A stretch of 64,000 nt of DNA from Sordariomycetes sp. S80-01Y. Taxonomy: Eukaryota > Ascomycota > Sordariomycetes. The translations under genes were made by a program, and so were the position numbers. The stretch covers positions 186,001-250,000 of the forward strand of contig JAXQJY010000024.1 of the NCBI GenBank assembly GCA_037042185.1. Reading direction: 5' to 3'. Numbering within the stretch: the first letter of the stretch is position 1; each line of letters opens with the position of its first letter. A model generated the notes under the pieces. It had not been told where the DNA came from. It ran no database searches and saw only the letters and a program-made list of their open reading frames with translations. Positions 35,820 to 44,496 of the stretch are shown piece after piece.

Positions 35820-35887
35820 GCCAAGAGCAATTCGAGACCAGGCGCTAGAACCAGCGCCCGACTTCATCAGCTGAGCTAGGTGGGTAA
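35820..35887 (-). repeat. tRNA-like element (possible SINE head or tRNA pseudogene)
   Basis: On the minus strand a box A-like TAGCTCAGCTGATG (complement of 35865-35878) is followed by a hairpin GGCGC...GCGCC resembling an anticodon arm. A degenerate box B-like GGTCTCGAATT (complement of 35829-35839) comes next. The acceptor stem does not close and the D arm is irregular, so this is not a functional tRNA. A tRNA-derived SINE or a decayed tRNA copy fits best. No poly-A tail or target duplication could be confirmed. It lies in the 389-bp spacer between two convergent genes. Confidence 0.4.
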
Positions 35888-35958
35888 CAATGCTCCTGGG
35901 AGCACCATCAGATTTGTATTCTATACTCTATAATTCCCAGGTCTCATAGCTTGGCCAG

Positions 35959-37094
35959 TCAACTATTAAACTTGACACCCTCCTGCTCGGCTACTTGCGT
36001 CAGGAGCTTGCCCTCGGTCAAGGCACTCTTAATGTTATCAATGACCAAGATCTCCATCGCTCTCTGCAAATCGTCAGTAATCTTCTATTGTGTTTTCTTT
36101 GGCAAGATGTGAGGAACTCACCCTCGTTTCGTAGGTCATGGTGCCAATGTGCGGCAACAGGAACACCCTGGGGTTGTCCACGAGCCCTTGGTGGACCTGC
36201 GGCTCGTTCTCAAACACATCCAGCCCGACGCTCCAGATCCTATCGCCATCATTCAGAGCATCGACCAGCGCCGCCTCGTCCATCAGCTTGCCTCTTGCCG
36301 TGTTGACGATTGTGACTCCTTGCTTCATCTTGGCGAGCTCCGCTTTCCCGATGATGTGCTCCGTCGCCTTCGTCAAGCTCAGGTTCAGGCTGAAGACGTC
36401 GCTCGTGGAAAGCAAGGTGTCGAAATCGACGTACTCTGCCCCCTCTTCCAGCTCGGGAGACAGCCTCTTGCGGTTGTGGTACTGGACCTTCATGCCGAAA
36501 GCACGAGCCTTGGCGGCAAAGTTGCGCCCGATACTGCCCATCCCAAGGATTCCCAAGGTCTTTCCCTGCGGGTCCTTAGCCATGGGCAGCTTATCCTTGC
36601 CCCATTTCCCCTGACGAAGGACGGTCAGAGGGATGTTGGCCAGACGCAGAGCACCAAGCATGAGGAAGACGGCCGTGTCTGCCGTGGCGTTGTCCACGGC
36701 CTGGGGCGTGCTGGAGACCTGGATGCCCGCGTCGGTGCAGGCCGCGACGTCGATATTGTCGTATCCGGCGCCGTTGTGACAGATGTACTTCAAAGAGGGG
36801 GGCAGATTCTTGACGAGCTCCTCGTCAAACTTTCCCGTCACCTTGGTCGAGTCATTGCTGCGGTACAGGGCGACGACGTCATCGTACTGGCCGCTCTGGA
36901 GGCGGTCGATGAAGTCCTGACGACTCCCGGTGCGGTACTCCTTTTCATGCGGTCAGATGCTTGCTTTCGGTCCGCGAGAAGGGGGAGCATCTCACCTTGA
37001 GCGTTGTGACACTCGGCACCTTGGCCAACCCCGCCCACTCGGGCTCGATGAAGTGTAGATCTCCGAGGAGGAGCAAGGCACCGCTGGGGCCCAT
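35959..37094 (-). CDS. Glyoxylate/hydroxypyruvate reductase-like D-2-hydroxyacid dehydrogenase
   Basis: Exons (5' to 3') are 37094-36996, 36940-36122 and 36063-35959, giving 340 aa with introns of 55 and 58 nt. The nucleotide-binding motif is GMGSIGRNFA, catalytic Arg is in VNTARGKLMDE, Glu in FENEPQV and His in LLPHIGTMT. CHNGAGYDNIDV and GRNFAAKARAFGMKVQYHNR resemble yeast Gor1-type glyoxylate reductases. The reaction would be NAD(P)H-dependent reduction of glyoxylate or hydroxypyruvate in the cytosol or mitochondrion. The short last exon (35 residues) carries the final helix (AMEILVIDNIKSALTEG). It is convergent with the Zn2Cys6 gene. Together with the gene at 16997-18043 it gives the block two distinct members of this superfamily. 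Confidence 0.9.
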
Positions 37095-37624
37095 TGTGAC
37101 AATTATGATTGAGGGGAGGAATGAGTTTGGTGTCTACGTGAACAGAATGTGGTGAAGCGGCTGATGTTGTATCGGTTGAAGAAGTCAATTCCGGGGCCGG
37201 CGAGCTGTGCGGCCGGGAACCGGCGATTGTGCGGAGCAGCCCGGAGTTTTCTCCGTCCCCCCAAGACCCGGAGCAGCCCGGCCGCCGACACTAACGTTGG
37301 GTGTTAACTTGGCGAGAGTGTGCTTTTGATGGACAGCAACTGTTGAAGTTGCGGATAGCGCATCTTGATCATAATGAGAGACGATTCCATAGACTTGCTG
37401 GCTACATGCAGATGGTTTAGGTGAGAAGCTGAGGTAGGCGGGCTGACTGCGAGCCATAACTACTGAGACTATTTCTCTCCCTCGCGTATAAAATCACAGA
37501 TGCTGAACTCGCTCAATGAAATTAAAAAAGACAGAAGTGTGCTTAGGATGGTTTCTTGCGCCTACATAAAAACAGCCATTCCCTACCTATGCTGATTGAC
37601 CCCTACGCGTCGCGTAGCGTCTTT
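37095..37624 (-). promoter_or_regulatory. Promoter of the glyoxylate-reductase-like gene
   Basis: 530 bp between tandem minus-strand genes. A palindrome CGGAG-TTTT-CTCCG lies at 37242-37255, about 150 bp upstream of the start codon, amid further CGG triplets. The distal part holds the 3' UTR-side flank of permease 3's neighbour region; no gene is seen. Confidence 0.45.
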
Positions 37625-39217
37625 CTAAGTCGTAGCCAGGGGCTTCATCGGGTACTTGATGGTCAAGTACAGAATAACGAGCGTCAGAACAATCTCAATA
37701 CCAAAGAACATCGTCGCCATCTCGTAGCCGATCGGGAAGTGCGGCGCGTCGCCCGTGTCGTAGATGAACAGCGGCACCCACGCCTGGAAGGTGAAGGCGG
37801 CCGTCTCCACGATGCCGATGACGATGGCGCGGTGCTCGGCCGAGTAGGACAGCGTCTCGTTGATCCAGGTGATGATGAGCGCGCCGGCTCCCGTCTCGAC
37901 AAAGGTCAGGAGCCAGCCCGTCATCATGGCCGGGATGTTCTCGTACGGCCAGACGGACAGGATGATGGTGCCGATCATGGCAATGGAGCAGGCCACGATG
38001 ATCAGCGGCCAACGCAGCTGGATGGCGTCCGATGTCCAGGCATACGTCAAGGTGAAGCAGATCTGCATGCCGTATCCTGCCGACGGGATGATGTTGATCT
38101 CCTCAGTCGTCCACCGGCCCGTGTCCTTGAGCCACAGGTTGAAGTAGGAATAGATGCGGATACCCAGGACGTGGGCGATGAAGATGGAGCAGAAGAGGTA
38201 GACGGGCCACGTGGTGAGGATGCGCTTCCAAATGGGCCATGTCAACTTCTTCATCGGCGCCCTGCCGCAGCTTTCCATCCTGGCGATGGCGCGCTCCTTG
38301 TCTTCCTTCTTCAGCCAGCGGGCGCGGGACGACTGAGGTGTGTCCGGAATGGCCCAGTAGCCATAGATGCCGACTGGAATACCGATGATGCCTGAGCGGA
38401 TTGTTAGCTATTATCAGACACCTTAGTCACTGCAGCGCCTTACAATCGAAGATGAACAGCCATTGCCAAGCCCTCAGCCCTGCATTGCCATCCATGCCCG
38501 CGTATAGCGCAGCCTGGAGGTAGCCCGAGAACATCTGAGCCGCGCTCGACGAGGCTTGGAAGATGCACGCACGCTTTCCAAGCTCCATAGGGGTGTACCA
38601 GTTGCCCAGGAGCGTCATGATGCCCGGGTACGCCGAAGCCTCTAAAAGACCGATGAAGAATCGCAGGACACAGAGGGTCTTGACGTCTTTGGCCCCGGCC
38701 ATGCCAGCTACGAGGAACCCCCATGAAAGCTCAGCCGTAGGTAGCCAGATTGAAGGTCGAACCTTTGTGATGATGATCTGACTTGGGAGCTGACCGATAA
38801 TGTAGCCGATGGTCCAGAAGGTGTTGAGCAGGTTCAGGTCGTTTCCCTCCATCCCGAGGTCCTCCTTCATGCCCGTGACATACGCATTGTTGATCTATGC
38901 ATGAATCAGGTGGAACTCGAATCGATGTCGCCAGGCTGACTTACATTTGTCTGATCGAGGTACTTCACAAAGTAAGCGATGCAGCAGTAAGTCAAAATCC
39001 ACCAGTCGATCTTGGCCATGAACTTGCGCTCCTCGGGGCTCTTCTCCAGCGAGTCCCAGAGAACACCAAGAATTCTCTTGCTCAAGGGCTTCTTTCGAAG
39101 CTGCTGCTCCTCAGCGCTTGCAATCTCCGCGTTGACGATGGCATCGTCCTTCAAGCTCGTGGGGCCAGTCTGCGGCTCCACGGCTGCGGGGACGGCAGCG
39201 CCATCTTTGGTATCCAT
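37625..39217 (-). CDS. MFS transporter, ACS family, permease 3
   Basis: Exons (5' to 3') are 39217-38945, 38894-38444 and 38391-37625, giving 496 aa with introns of 50 and 52 nt. A long cytosolic N-terminus (about 65 aa) precedes TM1 (ILTYCCIAYFVKYLDQTNINNAY), the variant ACS signature found in pantothenate/biotin/allantoate-type permeases. Next come WTIGYIIGQLPSQIIITKVRPS and LRFFIGLLEASAYPGIMTLLG. The C-terminal half starts after a basic loop (KKLTWPIWKRIL). The YLDQTN type differs from permeases 1, 2 and 4, so a different substrate is plausible, for example a vitamin or amide. It is head-to-head with the M19 gene over a 711-bp promoter. Confidence 0.9.
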
Positions 39218-39928
39218 AGCTGCCGAGCTGTGGGGAGCTCTTCCGTCAACCGGGCCTTCAATCAGAGAAGGCTTCGAAGTCTGAAGGGAAGATAGGGATT
39301 GTGAATAGTAAGGTCGAGGGTGAGTCCTGTCGATCCCACGCTCAGCCAGCGTCCTCGACGAGGTTTAAAACCATCAATCAGGCACCACACCTCCAGTCCA
39401 CGCGACTGATAAAAGGCCCTAGATACCGAGAACGCAATCACCCTTGTCAATTGCGACTCACTGCCGTTGCCAATCACGAGGGTCCTATCTACGTACGGTG
39501 GTCCCTCGCCTTGCAATCGACAGAGGCAAACCCAGGAGCGGGACAGTGGAGGCGAGCGCATCCAAGGAACTCGAGTCAGGGTATAGCGGGCATGAAGCGA
39601 CTGCTATGCCTGATAAGGGCTATAAGGCTGTCGGACGAGTGCGACGACCGGCTGCTATAGTCCAGGCGACGATGTTCGACGATTACCTGGTTGGGAAAGT
39701 ATATCGGGAGGGGCCCGCAACCGGCTCCGGCGGCAACGACGACAAGCCCGACGATGTTGAGTAGAAGTCGGTAACATTGGGTTGATGGAAGAGTAGAGCA
39801 TCACTTCTTATCAAGCGCCTCTCAAGCTGCACCAAGAACAGTTCTGTCAGAGTATTGAGGGCCTGCGCTTTTCTTTTTCACCAAGCAAAGCCATCTCGTC
39901 TTAGTCTTGACTGAGAACTACCGCCAAG
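39218..39928. promoter_or_regulatory. Divergent promoter, permease 3 / M19 hydrolase
   Basis: 711 bp. The CTCCGRA-type motif seen in sister promoters was not found here; there is only CTCCGGC near 39725. No gene is seen. Confidence 0.4.
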
Positions 39929-40933
39929 ATGCCTACAGAAGCTGAAGCTCTGGAGATTTACAAATCTTCCGTTCACTTCGACGGACTCAACATCTGCAAC
40001 TGGTCACGGGACATCTTCCAGGCTTGGCACGACGGCGGCATCACTGGCGTTTCGTGCACATGCGGTCTGTGGGAGGGACTCCGCGGCAGCCTCGCCAACG
40101 TGGTGCAGTGGAAGGAGTGGTTCGAGGAGCACTCGGATCTTATCGTCCAGGCTCACAGCGTCGCCGACATTCGAAAGGCGAAGAAGGATGGCAGGACGGC
40201 CGTGCTGCTGAGCTGGCAGAACACGGCTGGAATCGAGGACCAGCTGGCGTACCTGCGAGTGTTCAGGGATCTGGGCGTCAGGAAGATGCAGCTCACATAC
40301 AACACCCAGAACTACAGCGGCGCGGGTTACACTGAGCTGCGCGACTCTGGCCTGACGGGGTTCGGGAGGGAGGTGGTGGATCAGATGGCGAAGCTGGGCA
40401 TGGTGGTCGATCTCAGTCACGTCGGGCCGCAAACTACTGAGGATGTCATCAACTACGCTCCCGAGGGCAAGCCTCCGTGCTTCTCGCATGTCCTTCCAGG
40501 AGGCCTCAAGGAACACCCACGAAACAAGGATGACCGGTTGATCAAGCTTCTTGGCTCCAAGGGAGGGTTTGTTGGACTGAGCCAGTTCGGCCCTCACATG
40601 GCCAAGGGCAACGACAGCACCGTTGATGACTACGTAGATGCCCTTGACTATGTCATTGGCTTGATTGGGGAGGATCTTGTTGGCATTGGTTCGGACGCCA
40701 GTGAAGGCCACGGACGGCCAAGTGAGTTCATGGCTTGGTGCAACAAGGACAAGGGCTACGCTAGACAGTTGACGCCCTGGGGCAGTCAGAAGGTTGTGAA
40801 GCCCCTTGGTCCCTTGGCAGAAAGGGCGGAGTTGGCTAAGGCCATGGCAAGAAAAGGTTGGGGGGAGGAGAAGATGAGGAAGGTGTTGGGCGAGAACTGG
40901 CTCAATTACCTGGAGAAGATCTTCGGGGAGTAG
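39929..40933 (+). CDS. M19 (renal dipeptidase-like) metallohydrolase, atypical metal site
   Basis: A single exon gives 334 aa. The amidohydrolase-type barrel has the M19 landmarks VVDLSHVG and CFSHVLPGG (two metal-binding His) and GIGSDASEGHG. In human renal dipeptidase the first metal ligands form His-x-Asp in DGHND and the bridging ligand is a Glu. Here those sites read DGLNICNW and LLSWQNTAGIED, so the first His/Asp pair and the Glu seem to be replaced. The protein probably belongs to a divergent M19 branch that cleaves an amide or ester other than a dipeptide, or binds one metal. No signal peptide or GPI signal is seen, so it is cytosolic. It is divergent from permease 3 and convergent with permease 4 (143 bp apart), consistent with hydrolysis of an imported substrate. 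Confidence 0.82.
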   Translation: MPTEAEALEIYKSSVHFDGLNICNWSRDIFQAWHDGGITGVSCTCGLWEGLRGSLANVVQWKEWFEEHSDLIVQAHSVADIRKAKKDGRTAVLLSWQNTAGIEDQLAYLRVFRDLGVRKMQLTYNTQNYSGAGYTELRDSGLTGFGREVVDQMAKLGMVVDLSHVGPQTTEDVINYAPEGKPPCFSHVLPGGLKEHPRNKDDRLIKLLGSKGGFVGLSQFGPHMAKGNDSTVDDYVDALDYVIGLIGEDLVGIGSDASEGHGRPSEFMAWCNKDKGYARQLTPWGSQKVVKPLGPLAERAELAKAMARKGWGEEKMRKVLGENWLNYLEKIFGE

Positions 40934-41076
40934 CTCACACAATAGTAATGGACATTTGACACATTTGAAGCTGTCCTCTCATCTTCCTCTATCGATTCTT
41001 TTGATGCAAACGACCATCTATCTTGGCTTCGCCTCTTCACATGCTTCCTGAAAGGTCGCGTCCTCCAAAATCTCCT

Positions 41077-42684
41077 TCAGTAGGTGTACCGGTACTCGGG
41101 GTCATCTTGAATCGGCACGCCTTCCCGGTCGGCCTTGTTGTTCTCCCGCCTGAACCACCAGTACATCAAAGCCACCAGCGCGATCAAGAGGAACTGCGTA
41201 GCAACACCGCACCAGACGCCGGTGACATAGGTGGGGTACTCCTTTTGCATGAAGGTGCAAGAGGCATAGATGCCGCCGAGCGAAGCAAACAGCATCTGGA
41301 CACCGCTCGCCACAGATCGGCGGGAGTCGCCACGGACGTTGTTGGATTGGAATGCGATGATGGTGGGCAGATTGCCGTTGCAGCCTGATACCCCGAGAAA
41401 AACACCTGCGTTCTGGATCAGTCACATCTCCAAGCCTGTGGATTTCAGGCCAAACTTACCGAAATATCGAACAGCGTTGTTCTTGTGGTAAGCCGTCAAA
41501 AGCAGTCCCGTCAGTGTGATGGCCGCATTCAGCACCATCCACGGCATCCTCAGCCTCGACCGATCCGCAAACCACGCCACAGCCAGCGTCCAAATCATGC
41601 TGAACAGGTAGGGCGGCGCACAGAGCAGGAATACCATGGCAGTGCCGTATCCCAAGGTCGTGAGGATGATCTGGATGAAGTACGCAAAGGCGTAGATCGG
41701 CGCGCTGCAGCACAGGAACATGAAGCCGTACACCCACAGCTCCCATCTCATCATGTACGTGAGGACCTTGCGCATGGTGAGCTCGTCGGGCTCGGCGTCG
41801 CCGCGATCCCGCTCCACGCGGTTGAGGACGACCTCGAGATCTGACTGCGAGAAGGTCGATTTCTTGCCCGAGGCGAGCAGCTGGTCGGGGAATGGAAGGG
41901 TGAAGAGGTAGCCTATGAAGGCGAAGCCGATGGTTATCGCACCTTCGATTATGAAGATCCAGCGCCAGCCTTCGACGCCGTGGGCACCGTCGAGCTTGAT
42001 GAGCGCGTAGGCCAGAATGTTGCCGAAGGCGGAGACAAAGAGGTTGATCATGTACCACAGGGCCATGCTGAAGCTGTCAGAGATGTGAATGGAATCGTGA
42101 AGGCTTGGAATCTCACCGCTGCTGGACCTCGTAGCGTTGGTACCAGCTGCTGAGCAGATACATGCAGCATGGTAGGAAACCTGCCTCAAATACGCCGATG
42201 AGCATACGACAGACGACGATGACGCGCCAGTCGTTCGCGAAGCCCATTCCGAGCATGACGATGCCCCAGCTGAAGACCAGCCCGTTCAGCAGCAACTTCG
42301 GACCGGCCCATCGCAGGATCAAGGTCGTCGGCATCTCGAAGAGGAAGTACGTGACGAAGAAGACCAGCAGGGCGATCGAGTACCGATCACCCACGTCGAA
42401 GCCCAGGTCCTCCCCCATGCCTGCTACGCGCGCATTGGATAGGTTGACGCGGTCGAGGCCGGCAATGGAGTAGAGGATCCCGAGGATGGGGATGAGACGC
42501 CAGTCAACTTTGCGCCTGTATTGATAAGTCGGCTTGTTTTCCAATGGCTGGGAGTTGTTTACCTGATCCTAGCTTCTGCCTTCTTCTGCTCCGCAGGAAT
42601 ATCTCGCTCATCAACACGGGTAGACTGCCATTTTTGCTGCTCGACCTCATCGAGGCCTGCCTCCTTCTCTTGGGGAAACGACAT
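41077..42684 (-). CDS. MFS transporter, ACS family, permease 4
   Basis: Exons (5' to 3') are 42684-42563, 42515-42117, 42073-41460 and 41405-41077, giving 487 aa with introns of 47, 43 and 54 nt. The N-terminus is hydrophilic (MSFPQEKEAGLDEV), then RRKVDWRLIPILGILYSIAG-LDRVNLSNARVAG, a canonical ACS TM1 (LDRVN). Later landmarks are FFVTYFLFEMPTTLILRW, IGVFEAGFLPCCMYLLSSWY and the second half from MMRWELWVYGFMFL. The C-terminus ends DDPEYRYTY. It resembles the Tna1/nicotinate and tartrate-type permeases in layout. It is convergent with the M19 gene and marks the right edge of the metabolic block. Confidence 0.9.
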
Positions 42685-44496
42685 CTCCACAGGTGGCTTC
42701 AAAAGGCCGGGCTCTCTTTCTCAACGCAGGATTGGCAGCGTATGTGTCGGAAGTTGGGGAGGAAGGATGCCGGTTCATTATAAGTACAACTCGGGAATTC
42801 GGTCTTTTCCTCTCCGCATGGGCCACTCGTCAGAAACCAGCCGCCCCGGCGCAAAAGTGATTCAGCAAGGCGTACCAAGCAATGCCAAATGGTCGCTATT
42901 GGCTCTTCTCCGCATAAGCGCGGCTGTTTTCTCTCCAGCCTGCGGGGTGGCATGGGGCGTTGTTCTGGGGTTTCAGCGCTTTCGGAAAACGTTATCAGGG
43001 GTTGGACACCAAGGCTGGAGCTCCATAACTGAGCGGTAGTGACATTTCCCCATCCGTAGAAGACTACGGAGCACTCATCCATGGAGAAGTTGGCCAGCGA
43101 ATGCATGGCTTGGTACTAGCTGCGGTGTGGCTTTACTGCGGGAGGTGCGGCGAGCGTTTCAAGTGACAGCTGGTTGAAGCGCGGGTAGGCAATGGCATGT
43201 AGCCGAGGGTTGATGAAGCAATCCGCCGCATACCATGGCAGGCACAGAGCGAATGAAATCCGCAGAAGAATTTTGACACAGACTCCAGACCGACGGTCCG
43301 TGTTCCTGTGTCCGATAGAAGCGCCCTCCGAAGCACCGTCGCCGCACCTGCCAGGCCGGACGGGCCCGGATCAAGTGGATCCAGAGGCCGGAGCAGCGGA
43401 GCCCCCCCTTCGGAGCCGATCCGATCACGGAGGTCTCTCGGCGGATGGCAGACGCACCCCACCAGCTGCTTGCGTTTCCCCGCATCCCTCTACGCAAGGA
43501 GCCCGAAGTCGGGGGTGATATAGTTCGCGCGTCGCATGATGTAACCCTTGCATGATGCTAGCTCTAGTTCTGACCTCTTGCAGCAGTCTGTGGCTGGCCG
43601 TTGGCGACGGAGGCTCGGGCGTTTTCTCGACGATGATGGAGTCGTACCGAATGCCGGGCATGCTGTCTGTCCCTCTCATGCGATTGGCCGACGGTCCGCC
43701 GGGGGCAGCACAGTCAGTGGGGATTTTTGAAGATTCCTCGGAAAGGGTGGGTCTCAAGGCCAGGCTAGTCGCCGCCCCGAGTTTGATGAAGATTCTTCGC
43801 GCTGGGGTTGAACACTGCTCGATGCGCGGCTGCCCTGTCCCGTCAGAGCAGAGTTTGCCCAGAGTCGCAACAGGCGAGGAATTGGCAACATCAGTGACTA
43901 CAAGACGGGCGGTACAAGCACGCAGCAGGCGAGGTTCGAAACGGTAGGAAAGGGCGCGCCCAACACACCACCAACCTCGATGCAGCCTCTCCTGACCCCC
44001 CCGGGGACAAAGGTCCCGAAAACGGCATCCCACTCCCCCAAACAGCCTGTAGCAGCCCGTCGGCTCTCGGCTTTGGCGCGCTGCTTTGCACTTATTCCCA
44101 CCAGAAAAGGCCCCGGTGACCTTGAACAGGCACAACCTCTGACGATCCCCGGTCACCGGGGGACGGACACCCAGCCAGCCGTTGGGCAATGAGGAATTGA
44201 TTGATAAAACGGCCCACTCTTCGCCGTGAAGCGGGCCGCAAACTTCTTTCTTCCCCTTCTCCTGTCTCGCCATTCTTGACTCTTCCCAGCTTTGCAATTC
44301 CTCTTGTTGCTGTGTCTTCTGGCCGTCGGCCCTTGTTTCGTGAAATGCCCTGCCATTGCTGTAGTCGTAAACCCTGCAAAAGCAAGAGCAGAGCCAAGCT
44401 CGCCCCCGACATCACCAGACTGCCCTTCCGGTGAACTCGCCCAACCTCAACTCCTTACCGTTTTTTCCAACTTCACCACCACACGCTGTCCTGACC
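42685..44496. promoter_or_regulatory. Divergent spacer, permease 4 / DHA1 transporter
   Basis: 1.8 kb without a supportable gene. Several CGG/CCG elements occur at 43300-43450, including CCTCCGAAG at 43326-43334 and CTTCGGAG at 43409-43416. The region just upstream of 44497 is pyrimidine-rich, as expected for a leader. Confidence 0.4.

Noticed and set aside
36149-37000. Long + strand frame of 283 codons opposite the glyoxylate-reductase-like gene.
   Set aside because: It is the antisense shadow of a well-supported gene. The same applies to 40004-40942 (-), 45055-45849 (-) and 63151-63792 (-).
16997-42684. Interpretation of the central block as a secondary-metabolite biosynthetic cluster.
   Set aside because: No polyketide synthase, NRPS, terpene synthase, prenyltransferase or P450 is present. 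The enzyme set is typical of carbon catabolism.
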